From: Lumbricus terrestris
Taxonomy: Eukaryota > Annelida > Clitellata > Crassiclitellata > Lumbricidae
Direction: 5' to 3'
DNA: 64,000 nucleotides
Assembly: GCA_949752735.1 (NCBI GenBank)
Contig: OX457041.1
Span: forward strand, 30,710,400-30,774,399
Both the position numbers and the translations under genes were made by a program. The notes beneath the pieces were generated by a model. It did no database searches and had not been told where the DNA came from. It saw only the letters and a program-made list of their open reading frames with translations. Numbering within the stretch: the stretch's first letter is position 1; each line of letters begins with the position of its first letter. Shown here piece after piece: positions 11,571-26,100 of this stretch.

Positions 11571-14079
11571 TTAAACTGGTTCTTTTATAATCCTATCAAT
11601 GTTTTGTGACGTCTTCAGTATTTCCCAACTGCGACGTATCACAAAGAAGATTCGCTGGAACGTGTTGTAGTCAAAAACAGAGCGTGCTGTGTTTGACAAA
11701 TCAAATGGCTCTGAATAAGAAAATTACACAGATGAACTTCAGCAACCGACTTCTGACAATTTTACTTAGACTGTAACAGTAAATGGTAAAATGTAACTTC
11801 TCAATATTGTATAACACAGTTGAAGCATTTATAAACAGAATGAAACCCAAAACCCTTCTTTGACCCCCCCCCCCCCCCAACTAGAGCTGCACCAATGGTA
11901 CGTTTTGCTGGTGCTGCTACAGCCTATAATTTAATGTACTCGATACAAAGTATGAGATCGATTATTCCTTTAGTCAAAATGTTCGCTTCTTTGGAAACGT
12001 AAGCCTACTAACAAAACACATTTTGCGGCTTGCACTTGCCATGATAGAAAAAGATTTCATTCAGCATTTTCGCAGGCCATAGTGGGACATCAGTAGGTGG
12101 ATGTTGGGTCAAAAGTGCAATGAGGTGCATGGCATTGTTAAATCTATCTGGTAAGTAGTGAGCTGCCAAACTAAGAACATTGTTTAATTTTTTGCTGATA
12201 TCGATTATACAGTGTGTTCTAACAATTGTCCCAATTACGAGTATGGCCAATTTAATTGGTACAGCTCTACTTCACACTGCATGATGTTACATGCATTTAC
12301 CTAAGTACTGTGGAAGACGATGGTGGTGCTAACATTCATCAGGGGCCATCCGTATAATTACTTACACAAGCATATCGTATTTTCACCTCCCCTCTGTACG
12401 CACCTGTGAATATTGGCAACCCTCATGCGTACGTACAAAGAAGCTTCTCTACCCCTTTTACAAATGCTATTTAGCTAAAGCCATCTATAACTGTGTGCTA
12501 CTATTTATTTTGGTTGAACATCATATTATTTGGTAGCTAAAATTTGTTAACTGCTGTGGTTTACTGTTTAGATCAGAACAGAATATAATTTCAATGTAGT
12601 CAAATGACACCAAACGACTATATAATAATAGTTATAAACAGGCTAATGTGGACATCATAATTAGACATTTGTGTCCCGACATATGAAAAGGTACCATAAG
12701 TCGGGTTTGGAGTTATTATGCCTTCATAAACCAGCTAAGTGAGCTGAACATCTTGCTGAAAACCAGATAAAAATTGGATGATAAATGACCGACTTATAAG
12801 ATAAAACATGGCTTAACACGAGAACTGGACATTTTCGGGAAATTTGTTTTTAAAACACGACACATTTTGTCTAGACAATTCGCACAGAAATCCTTAACTG
12901 TTATTCAATGGGCACGTTTTATCTGACCAATGGTGGGTGTTTTAGTGACCAGTTAAACCAGAAAATAAGTGGTGAATGTGCTATATTTAGCGATGACATC
13001 ATACCTTAGGCTTGCCTGCTGCTAAAAATACCAAGAGCTCAAATTTGATAATAATATTCCCCCGACGTCATTATGCGCGATTTCTCGTGAAACCGTACGC
13101 CGACTTATGGTACCTTTTCATATGTCGGGACACATTTATTTTGCGTACGTACATTTTGCAGAGACCCCCCTGTACGCAAATCGCCTAAATCCCTTGACCC
13201 CTCTGTGCGTAAGTAACATATGGACAGCCCCTTACAACAGTAATGTGCCATACTTTTATTTTCCTACCCCATATGCATTGTAGGCCTATTAACACCAAGT
13301 GGCCACCAGTATCACCAGCCAACTCTGACACCAGTTAGGTTAGCATACGATACAAACAACTAAACAAATGAGAATCGTCATAACTGTTTAGTTACTAACC
13401 ATGGAGTCTTGATGGATTTGACAATGTGCTCACTACTTGTGCATACGTGCTTACTACTTTTGATGGATTTTTTAATGTAGGGGATGGTGCGGCAAAACGC
13501 CCATGGGAGGTAAGATGCCCATAGGCATTATTTCAGTCAACTGAAATGCCGAATCCAAATTTTAGTTAGAACCGTTTAGTTTTATGTATTTCCGGTTGAA
13601 AGACATCCTACTTTCGTTTTCCCTGTGACCAGGTCACTCGTTATCAAGAAAAATCGATTTTTGCGAAAGCTGATGTAAGGGTTCCCATTTTTCATTAATT
13701 TGTTAAAATTACTTAGTTTCACTTTTTCCGAAAGATCCATGCTTTGTTGGATTCATACTTATTTAGGTATGCTACATTGAACTTAAACCTGCCATTGAAG
13801 TAGTCGTTTTAGGCGAGGAGTATGGAATGTAACTACTACTGCTTGGGGGTAAGATGCTCACGGGGCTGGGCATCTTACCCCACGTGACTGGGCGTCTTAC
13901 CTCACATGACGGGACATACATACCTACATACTACAGAAATACATACATACATACATGCATACATACATACATACATACATACTACAGAAATACATATATA
14001 CATACATACATGCATACATACATACATACATACCTACATACTACAGAAATACATATATACATACATACATACATGCATG

Positions 14080-14111
<32 letters not shown>

Positions 14112-17100
14112 CATACATACATACATGCATGCATGCATACATATATACATACATACATGCATGCATGCATACATGCATACATACATGCATACATACATAC
14201 ATGCATGCATACTTACATACATACATTCATGCATACATACATACATGCATGCATGCATGCATACATACGTACATGCACGTACGCTAGTCAATTATCTAGT
14301 ATACATTATCATTGGGGTAAAATGCCCAGGCTATGGGCATTTTGCCCCCTAGGTGGGGCAAAACGCCCTTTTTGGACCAACAACTTTCAGACAATTTTGT
14401 GCCGAAATTTGAATTCATTTAATTTTTTTATTTAGTGATATTGTAGCTTAAGTGCAGATGTTTATGTTGATAAAAAATAACATTAGATATTAATGTGTTT
14501 TGCTCTCTACACCCAGATTTTCCTTAAGGGGGGCGTTTTGCCCCACCCTCCCCTACCTACCTTCTATGCAGAGGAATTTCCACTGTGGAGGTGGGTTTCT
14601 TGCAGTGTTCTGATACATCACAAAGTCCTTTGTCAACTTCTTACCGAGGCGAACAGAAATGGCATCCATCGTAAAGCTGTCATATAAGAAAAGACCGGAT
14701 TCACTTAAGAGTCTGTGATGCAACAATCACGACTGCTGCACTGCTATGACATAAGGTTCTACAATCTACAGTTTTAGTAAAGTATGGCCCTGGTACTTAA
14801 TACCTTTAAAGCAGGCATCATAACAGGCAAGGTGAATGGGACATCAACCAAACCATAGGTCCATTTTCAATTTTGTGACATTCTATACACTATTAGCGCT
14901 TTCTCACAACATCAGTATGTGCACTTGTTATAGCGCCCCTTCAAGCTCTCTACTCGGAGGCGCTTCCGACTACAGCACGGAGACTACATAGGAGTTTCAA
15001 GCTGAAGTGTTGAGCAATTGTGAGTGAAGAGCTTGCACAGCAAGGCCCCAACGTGGCGACTTGAGGTGGATTCGAACCTGCAACCCTCCGGCTGCAAGGC
15101 AACAAACATACCAACTACACCACCGTACCCCACAATATATACAATATATATATATGTAATTATGCATGTATATATTCATATATTCAATTCATTTATTGCT
15201 CCCAGTTCTAACACAGTAAACAGCATTGTATGGATACAACAGGAAGACCCAGAAGAGACCAGGGTCTCACTATATATACCAGTATATACATGCTAGATTG
15301 TAAAAACATACAGTCATACACACTTAAATAAACATAGGCTCTAACTCACTCAAAGTTATTGGCAAAGTAGCTGAGAAATCCATAGAATAGTTCACCAAGC
15401 GAATTGTGGTTTTCAGACAAATAAGCCGGTAGTTTCTTGTCCAAACTGAGTAGCCTGATGTCCTGGTCAGGGTTGAAAATTTCCTACAAGAGGGAATTAA
15501 AGAAAACCAAATGTCCTCACACGACAAGAAGACAGATAAGTGTCACAACTGTTGATCCTACATCTGCACTAATCCAGAGGAGACACATCATTTAGAGTTC
15601 AACTCATTCAGACTCATTCAGATGTGTTAATGTATTGTACCTATAAATAAATAAATATATATATCTATTTAGCGCCTCTCGCAGAATGACTTCAGCACGG
15701 AACCCCAGAGAGAAAGAAAGACCATGAAAAAGTGAAAAACAGTCATCAGTTTAACCTTTAATAAGGAAGGAACTTCATTCCAAAGGGGGACCCGTCCCAA
15801 CAAATGCCTGATGTTGGGCCGGAGCAGTCACAGTCCCAAAAAGATGAAGCATAGCACAAGGTGCACGATGAGGATGCAGATAACAGCTTTCACATATTAT
15901 AGTCTTAGAGGTATTTCACAGCACTGCCCACTGTGCCCAGTTGCAATTTGGAGACCATAAAATGGATCTGGTTCCAGATGCATGCAGGTATAGGAAGAAG
16001 GTGCAAGACTTAAAGAAAATATACAAAGATACGCATAAAGTAAGGGAATTAGGCTATGAGCTTAGCTGAAGCACTTAATATCGATTGGTTGGAACTTTGA
16101 GAACCAGCATTCTTTCCTAAGTAACTAAGTTCAGTATGGGTGAGATTTGCTGGGGTTGATGGTTTCAGACTTTCCTAAGATTCCATAGTTCTTCATTGCA
16201 CAGTGGATAATCAATACATCTCTGGGGAGACAACCCTTTGCAATCCAGATGCAACATGTAAGCTTATTACAGAACCCAGAGTTGTAAAAAGCATTTTTTC
16301 ATGTATTTTTTATTCGTCACAGAAAATTCCGTGTTTTTCAGCTCCTTTTCTTCGTTTTTATTTTTTTATGTGACCATACTTATTTATTTACTGCCTGCAA
16401 TTAATTTCTGTAATTTAATTTTTTTATACCCCTTTATACGCTGCCTCCGTGCTTTCAAGGATTACACCATAAAGTCAGATAACTATACATTTTGACACTT
16501 AGTGTCTAATAATAAAATTATGTTATTTGCTTGCTAATTAAAATTAAATTGCATTAACAAGGTTTTGAATTTTAAACTATAGCACAAGATGCAACAAAGT
16601 CCAATTATTTCTCGTTTTCTGTTTTTTCTCGTTTTTCTGTTTTTAATTGATAAAACGACGTTTATATCGTTTTTTATTCAGTTTATGTCATTTTAACTAG
16701 GACTGTTGATTTAATCGCTTTAACGCGTGTGATTAACGCGCTAAAAATTTTGCGATTAAAAATTTTAACGCATTAATCGTACGCATTAATTAGATATGAT
16801 TAAAATGGAATCGGAGGCAGAAAAACTCGTTTTAAATGGAAGGCTCATACTTAAAACTAGTGATACATTCTTTGACAAATATTCCAAAAAAGAATTTGAG
16901 TATTATCGTAGCAATTCTTTGCTCAATTATCGCCTACATGCGAACCAAAACATGCATTTAACGCTAGCGATGAACCGTCGATATCGGCCGCATCGCATCA
17001 TCCACTAAGGTTGTTTTCTCACCCCATCAGACTACGTTGGTTGAACTCCAGGAGATGGCTGTCTGATTTTCACATTTAGGCCTCTATCCTTTTAATTAAA

Positions 17101-20100
17101 TGTGGCTCAAATGAATAAATTAACGGATTTTGAGCAGTTGACTGATCTGAACAGTCTTTCAATTCTGTCTGTCATGCAAAACTGTTCAATAAACTAAATG
17201 CAGAAATTCAATAGGCCTAAACCAAAGGTTAAATATGTTTGCAATAGAAAGAATGCATTCAGTCATTAAAATTTTATGCTTCAGGGGCCCTAATAAAATA
17301 GCAAGATAAACATATTTGAAGGAAATGTATTGCGATTAATTTGCAGTTAATTGCGATTAAAAAAGTTAATCGTGCGATTAATTTCGATTAAAAATTTTAA
17401 TCGAACAACAGCCCTAATTTTAACATCTACGACAGAAACACAGTGGAAGTGGATACAAAGCAGAGGAAGCAAGTCAGTCAACTGGGAGATGAAAGATGTT
17501 ACAAGCCAAATACAAATTAACAGACTTACTGGATACATGAGCTGAAGACTTGGCAGAGTTGATGGCATACATCCACCTGCCAACAAGATACAATCGGATG
17601 ACCAGTGTCTCTTATATTAGACACAATGCTATACAAGTTACTAATTAACACTAATTAATAGCAACTTAACTTCAGGCAGTTTACATCTTGGAGGTTTTTT
17701 TATCCACACTAGGACGTACATAAATCTTACACTAACAACATTTAGCATATAATGGACATTACCCAACCAGTCATTTTCAGCAGGAAGAAAAATTTCGTAG
17801 TCTTTCTAGTTTTTATCTCTACAGCACTGCAGATTGCATGCCAGTGTAGTCAAACATATTTTAAAAAGTTCAAACATCTTTTCTCCCCTTTCAGAAGATG
17901 CAACCCTAGAAGTTCATGTAAAAAGTGCAACTTATGGCCCACAGAATGCATACTGAGAGCTTATTGTCTGCAAAATACTAAATTACTAACACTGTAGGTA
18001 GTGTAGGACCATCAGAGATAAGGAGTAGCTGGAGATGGTGCCTTGGCTAGCATCATTAATGTTTTGATGTTTGGCCCAGAATTTGACGAACTGTATGAGA
18101 GGACCAACTCGTGGATCCACTGGAACCAAACAGAAAATCAACAGAGAAATTTATGCCACATCAGACAGTTTTGGCCGAAATCATCAAGCAAAGAACAGAC
18201 AGCTTTAGGAGTTACCATAATTTTAAATGCATTAATACATAAAAATTCTGAAGACATTACGTTAATGTGACCTGCCTAATATTAGAACCAAAATTCGACT
18301 TGGAAAGAAAACAAACAATAATAGTTTGTTTGTGTAGATCAAGCATATGTTGATGTTTGTCTGAGAAATTGAAAACTTACAACCGCTGGACTTTATTCAT
18401 TTAACTCAGTCAAAACCTGCTTCCTCCTTCAACGCGTTCCTCCATATTAACTGGTGGGCCTACTGCCTCTTTTCGGTGTCTCAAGACTACTTTTTTTTCT
18501 CTCTTGGTCTAACGTACTGGGAACGCCTCTGATTGGTGTGCACTGTGAGAGGCGCTTTATAAATTTTTAAATACAATACAATACAATACAAAACGAATGG
18601 AAGAACTAATTTATCTCAAAATGCGCGAAAGCATCACCTGAATGACATGAAATCACTGAGAATAATTGGGAATAACAAAGAGGTAGACAGTCTTACGTTG
18701 TGAATATGCATTCAGAAGATGTGTATTTCGAATTCCAACTGAATTGTTTACATTTAAGTCACATTCAATGGAACTGTCAAAGAGAAAAAACACAAATCTC
18801 TTTTACATAAAACCCATTACATTAAAAAAAATGGAAAATAAAAAGCTCTGGCAAGTCAATTATGTATGGGCTTTTAAAAAGAGGAGGATCAACAAGAGTG
18901 GTGTGCAGGCAGACAAATGCATTAAAACCAATTGAAGAAATCCTAATACTTGCCATATCTTTGCATAAATTGCTACCGCCAATTAAGAACTTGCTATTCC
19001 TTGCAGTCTCAGTCCCATAACCAATGAACTGCCAAGGTTTGATAACCTGTCTCAGAAATGCTATTTCTTGCCAGAATGCCATAAATAACCAAGGTTTCTT
19101 AAGATCTGGATATCTAAGTTTTTCCTTTTCTCTTTCTATTTCAATTCTTGTTTTTTATTCTTTTGTTTGCATGTATTAATTTTTTTGCATCCCTTGCACA
19201 ACTGTACAGTGCTGTGTGTTTCCATATGCTTCTAAATAAAGACCAGGGTTTAAAGTGGGTAGGAACGCGTGGGAACGGCATTCCCACTGCTCTCGAAGTT
19301 CTTGGCTTGCGTTACCACTGCTCACCATGCATGGAACCCTTGAAATATGGGCGTTCTCAATAAAACTTCATCAGCATTCCCACTGCTCACATTGGTGCCC
19401 CCACTGCTTACCCAAACCACTTTAACTGTAGCGACGTATGACTACGCTACAGGTTTCTGGTCGATAATATTATTATATTATTATTTTATTTAATTTTTGA
19501 TCGGTTTCAGAGATCTGATATATATATATATGGTTTTATTTCGGTGCTTCGCGGTGACCTAGATTTTAATGTTGATTTGCGCTTGACACGGGTCACAGCG
19601 ACCGCTGACGTAGCCGCTGCAGCTGCGTCTCAGATTCGCGTATTTTCCCACGATAAGGCAATTGACGCCTCGGCCGTCTACAAAGAGCGTGCCGCTCTGC
19701 TGTCGACGGCCTGGCAATCTTTCGCACGCTTCTCTGCGGTGGTCCGACGGATGGAGGGAGCGAGCAATACAGTCAGACAGACAAAGAGACGCACTGAAGA
19801 GGACGTGCTGGCCTGTGTATGTGTTAATAGCTCTCTGCTTCCTCAGGTTGAATTAGTGCATTTGAGGTTACGTGATCTCACGTCTGAGGGCGCTTTTCAG
19901 AAAGAGAGATAGAGGGAGAAAGACAGTGAGCTACAGACCGACGACAGACATACTCGGAAGGCCGCAGCTGGCAGCTAATTCTTGCCGCCTTGAAACAGCT
20001 GCGTTGCTGCTGGGTTGGCGCGTGCAGCTCTCTAGCTGCGCATGCGTAGTAAAGGGGACGCTCTGCAGACCAGGCAGTTATAAAAGCGAGAGCGGGCAGC

Positions 20101-23100
20101 TAAAGCGCAGACGTGGACAGGATTTCAAGGCAACTGGATGTATTGCGGCTTTTGGTAGTCTTAGGCTCGATCGAGTTAGTGAAGTTTGGCCAGGATAAAG
20201 TGCCGCTTACACTAGTCTTCGGCGTCGTTGTTGTCGATTCATTCTCTCTCGACATGGAGTCGATTTAATAAAAGAGTTAGTTTGTTGCGAGAAATATATC
20301 AGCGTTGTTGCGAGTTTTGCCTTCGCTTTCGCATTGGATCTACTCCTGGATTAATCAGTCAAGGCCTCTCTTCGCCCTGTCACACGGAGTGATTTATCGT
20401 GGGCTTCGAATCGTCAGCGCTCTGCTCTCGTTCTACGAAATTGTGTTGCGAAGCGGTTGTTCGTATGTTTGCCTAAGGGCGTCTTTCTCAAACGGCTGGG
20501 ATACATAGCCGAAATTGTTGTTCATTGCGTGAGATCAGCAACGGATTTAGCTGATCTTTTCGGGCGTTTCAAACTCGACGCCTTTCTGTGTGTTTCATCG
20601 CATCTCTGGGATATCGTCTTCGTCGCTGTTCTTCGTACACGGTCGGCTTTGTCCCTTGTCTTCGGACATAAGGTACGCTTTATTGGGGAATTAATACGAT
20701 CGGTTATTTAGACATTTTGGGCTGAACTGAAATTGGCTGTGGGACTTGAGAGTCAATCGGGATTTAATTTAGGCATACTCCGGTTGATAGGTGTTTGCAT
20801 TGAATTGTTGCATTTGATTTTCATTGAATGTCTTTACAAAGGATAGGAACCGATAATTGAACTTACTGACTTTTATGTTTGATTGCTTTGAACCTAATTG
20901 AAGTCAATTGAAGATTCAATTGATTGTGAATAATAAGAAATATTAATTAAACTTCTGACTTTGATCATTGATGGCATTGAATGCAACTGACGTTGAATGA
21001 ATACTTGATTGATTGTGAGCAATAAAGATAGGAGTCATTTCTATAGCGCTATGGAGGAGTCTAGGCCAGTCACTCCTGCTCAGCCTTCTAGGCCCCCTTC
21101 TTCTATGGAGATATTGCTCGAGGCAATACAAACTAATGCTAGGTCTACTCATGAAGCCATTCAGACTAATGCTAGGTCTACTCATGAAGCCATCCAGACT
21201 AATGCCAGAGACACACAAGAGGCGATTGCCTTGGTTGAGTTAAATGTCTTGACGGTGCAATCAAATGTTAGCGATGCTATTTCCTCAGTGCAATCAAATG
21301 TAAGAGAAGAGATCTCGGCTGTAAGAGATAATGTCAGGGAAGCGCTGACGGAAGTTGTATCACGATTGGAAAGGCTAGAGGCATCGCCGGTACCCAAGCC
21401 TGCTGTGGATTTGAACCCTGGTTACCTCACCGCTATTACCACTGCGGACGCGCCATACCACTCGACCATCGGCCTGGAAGAAACTTTGGGTGCTAGGCCT
21501 AAAGATTTCGCACACCCTGGTATATTGCGAAGAAGTGATAGATTGGCTAGTAGGCCGCCAATTTCATATAGGGAGTCCGGCAGTCGAAATAACTGGCCGC
21601 CTTTCCATCTTTGGGATTCGAACCCGGAAGTCACCTCATCCTGTCCTCCCTCTATCTCTAGAGCTCGTCCACAGCAGCACGCGGTCCCATCAGGCGAGGA
21701 TCCGGAAGTGGCGACTCCGGGGAGGCCGATAGGGGCGGGCGTTACATAACCACTGATGAAGACTGTACATATTTACTTACTTACTTAACCAGTTCACCTG
21801 TTCACCCACAGCATCAAAATACTTGATACTGGACACTAAGATCGCACAGCATATTCAGAACAGTGCCCCAAAGAGGAGATCAGTAGGCACTATGTAAATG
21901 TCAGATATATGCAGTGTAACATAGTAACAGCTGCATGGATTGCTTGATTATTAGACAAGAGATTCCATCAAAGCAAACAATTTGATCGTCTGTCAGACTT
22001 TACAAACCTGATTCTATCCCTGAATTTCAAAATTGGAACTTTAGCACGAATTAGTTTCAATTCTTCAAGAAATGCTGTAAAGAGAAAATTCATTAAATTT
22101 TAAGAAATAAACTTCACTACAATAACAACTAAATTGATTACTCTACACTGCACACCTGAACGAAAATGAACATGCACGAATGCACCATGCTAAGCTTTTG
22201 AACAATTCTTACTCAAAATCCAAGCTAACTAACTAGTGTTAATCTCCAAACATATCTCATATTCCTTTAGTAGTCTCCTGTTAGACAGTCTGTCAAATCT
22301 ATAGATAGATGCATTTCAGTGCATTTTTAGAGGATATTAAAAAGATGTACATTGTACACACAAATATCCTGATACTTGTATATTATATCACTGCCTCATT
22401 TGATCACTTTAAGGTAGATAAGACTACTACTATCATCCCCCAGTGGCTTCAATGCTACAATGCAGATGGCCACCAGGCCACTTTCCTTACAACTAAAATT
22501 GTCAAAATAACACCATTGTTCATCATGCCATTTACTCCGAAAATGGCTGCCTGGCATCATGAAGTAAGTTAGAAAAAACTTATCGAGCAAGTCAAAAATT
22601 AATTTATTAAAAATTTTTAACAATTAAACACGATTAATTAACTAAAATCCACAGCCCTACTAAATAGACAAAGAATAAAATACAATGAATGAAATCTTGC
22701 TTTTGTCTTACATAGTTTTCTAAATGCTTTGAGAAGCATGGCCAGCAGTCGTGTTGCTTCTTGCTTCTGATCAAGCTAAGGAAAAAAGTCGAAATCAACA
22801 TTGATGATTAATTAATTATACTACTACACATGTACACTAATCCAGCAAAACATCTATGTATATACAAAGTCACATCTCCAAATACCCATAGTGCCACTTA
22901 CATCTTGAGTGAACATCTGTAATCGGATATTTATAAATGTTACAACACAAACATTAGCCAGACTTGTGTACAAGGCAGTAAACTTCAAGACCAAGATCGA
23001 GACACTGGGGACCAAGATCGATATAATAGGTTTCAAAACTGAGACTGAGACACAAGGTCTGAGAAAGTTCAGGGCTGAGGCTTTCTGCATTTATTCCACA

Positions 23101-26100
23101 GCGTAGCACAGATTACAGAAGAAACAATAAAAACAACTTGGACACAAATCGCAAAACAATTTTTCTTTCAACTGTTCAAGTCTACTACCAGAGACAGTTG
23201 TTAGTTGTCCATAAAAAAGAACATTCACTTGATGAATGATAATTGATACATATAGTATATAATTATAAACATGCATGTAACATAATGCAATGTAGTTTGA
23301 AACTTATATGACACCACTCACAACAGTAACCATTCAGTAGCGCTTCCAGAGCAAGTAGCCTGAGAAAAAAGGTTTTAAGGAGAGACAGAGATGTAGGAAC
23401 AGATTTAGAAAGAATGGAAACTCGCAAAGAGGGGAGGGCATCCCGGAGGGAAGACCCAGTGGCGGAAAAATGATCTAGTTTGGACAAAGTGCTCCTTGAG
23501 ATCATTCCGGTACATATAAATTATGGCTTGTACTCAACTACTCGTATCAAAACTGTTGCAACCTGTCTGATATAATACATAAATATATATGTGCTTGTTA
23601 GACACACAAAAGGCAATGCTATTTATTTGGGCATTATCAGCAGAACAAAACTGAAGCCTTGCCTCAACATGTGAAACCATGAGACAGAGATCCATATCAC
23701 TACTGCTGCTTCCAAAACCATTCAGAGAAGAACCCACAATAAACAGGCCACAATCTAAAAACAGATATATGAAACAACGTTGCAACAGAAGTGTCTCATT
23801 GTGAACAGTCGCAGCACAATTAATTTGTTTCTATCTAACCAGACAACAAATTCATCATGCAGATCAGCAAACCAAACTCTTTCCTTGTTTCTAGATTCGT
23901 ACGTGTTTAGTGTAGCAAGATCCTGTCCCTCAGACTCATTTCAGAATTTGCTTCCTCCAATGACATATCATAGCATAGGTCTACTCCACTGGCTCTCATG
24001 TTACCCAACCAACAATTCTGGTGAAGATTAATAATTTATTCTTCTCATCTCCTGATCAGCTGTGAGCTCTAGATCTCATTCCCACTGTTTTCCTAATTTA
24101 AGACTGCTTTGATGACTTTAACCCAGTTATTACATGATATGGTACATTGTAAACCTCTCTCTCTACCAACTTTGTACATGACATTGTGAGAGTCAGTCTC
24201 CTCACCGACCTATGAGAGAGCGTGACCAACCTGATAACCCTGATAACGCCCACACTGGAAAGGGTTACAGGCATACATACATACATATATATATATACTA
24301 GCTGGGGTACCCGACGTTGCCCGAGAAATTTAGGATTCGACCCACTCCGGCCACAATCCCACCACACCACACCTACCACTCCGACCTCCACCGATACGCC
24401 ACCCGAGAATTTTTTTTTCAGGAAAATTTCCTAGCCCCCACTTCCACCCCCCAACCCCTCCACCTCCCACTTCCCACCCCAACCCCTCCACCCCAACCAC
24501 CCTATCCAACCCCTCCCCCACTCACGCCCCCTATATAATAGCTGGGGTACCCGGCGTCCCCACCCCACCCCACCCCTACCCACCCCCTGTGGAAATGCAT
24601 TCCGAACAAACAGACAGACACACACACAGAATCTTCTCTTTATTTATATAGCCACTGACCAATATGCTGTCTGCATCATCATACATGCTCTATAGAAGTC
24701 ATGAGTCTCAGTTAGATCATGCACAGATGTGTGGAGTGACATCAAAGAAAACAATGAAAGTCCTCAATTAATTATTATTTGCAAAATAATAAACTCAAAT
24801 TTAAAATAATTAGTTATAAGAAGTGGCAGTGTTCCTTTCTATGGCAGATATTGTTTATTAATGAATCCAAAAGTACTGTGATGGTCAGCTGAAGATTTGA
24901 GATTTTGATCTTGACTGAAACTTGAAGTCTTCAGCTATTTTTCCCAAAAAGACTTTTATATGATCATACTCACAAGGAAAGATATCTTTGGCAACTGTAA
25001 ATAAAGCATCTCTGAGAAGTTGTTTACGATGAAAAAGATCGGGACTCTGATGTTGGTACCGAGTGTGATTCTTTATCACCTCAGTCAGCTAAAAAAAGCA
25101 AACAATATCGAAGATGAAAATATATCTCAACAGTTCTTAAGTACTTCAGTGCATATAGAAAGTATACAGTACTTCATAGACCATGGCTTCTTAAATCGGC
25201 ATTAAGAATTTTTTTATTTTATTGACACATAGATAATCATTCATAAGTATGCTGAAATAGCATTGAAATGCATACTTTATACTTGTATACTATACAACCT
25301 TTTCACCAAAAGGCTGGTGAACAATGAGAAAATTAAGATCAATATAGTGAGTATATATACAGGGTGCGCCCCAAAAAAAGACCCCCTAGGTTTTTTGCCA
25401 ATATCTTGGTCAGAAATAAGAATTTCGAAATGAAATTTTACAGTCCAAAATACAATTCATATTTACACATGATGGACAGATTTCATCAAAATATTTCAAA
25501 CAGAACAAAAGTTATACCACTTTTAGTGAGACCACCCACCGTTTTTGACGATTCGAAAAAGAAACGCAACAAAAAGTAACAAAAACACGATTTTATCAAG
25601 TCTCATCTCAAATAACTGTTGTCAAATGAACTTGGCAGTGCTTTACAACTTGTGTTCAATGTACCCACCACCAGTGCCAAAACTTATTTTGAGTCTCTTT
25701 TCAAAGTTCTTGATGAACCTGTTGATTAATCTGACAGATTCCTTATTTACCAATATGATTGTCATATTGCTAAGTGACTTCTCAGTGACGCGCAGCTACG
25801 CTGGTACCCTGTTTCTCTTTTAAATAGTAATAATAATGATCATCTGGCAATATCAAGGCTATATCAATTATTTTGAGATGAGAAAAAATCGTGTTTTTGT
25901 TACTTTTTTTGTTGCGTTTCGTTTTCGAATCGTCAAAAAACGGTGGGCGACCTCCCTAAAAGTGGTGTAACTTTTGTTCTGTTAGAAATATTTTTATGGA
26001 ATCTGACCATCATGTGCAGATATGAATTGTCTTTAAACCTGTAAAATTTCATTTCGATAATCTTACTTTTGACCAATATATTGGCCAGAATAATTAGACT

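Noticed and set aside
13854..14435. Long Tyr/His/Ile and Cys/Met/Val-rich open frames on both strands
   Set aside because: Translation of an (acat)n microsatellite in six frames; no gene signals.
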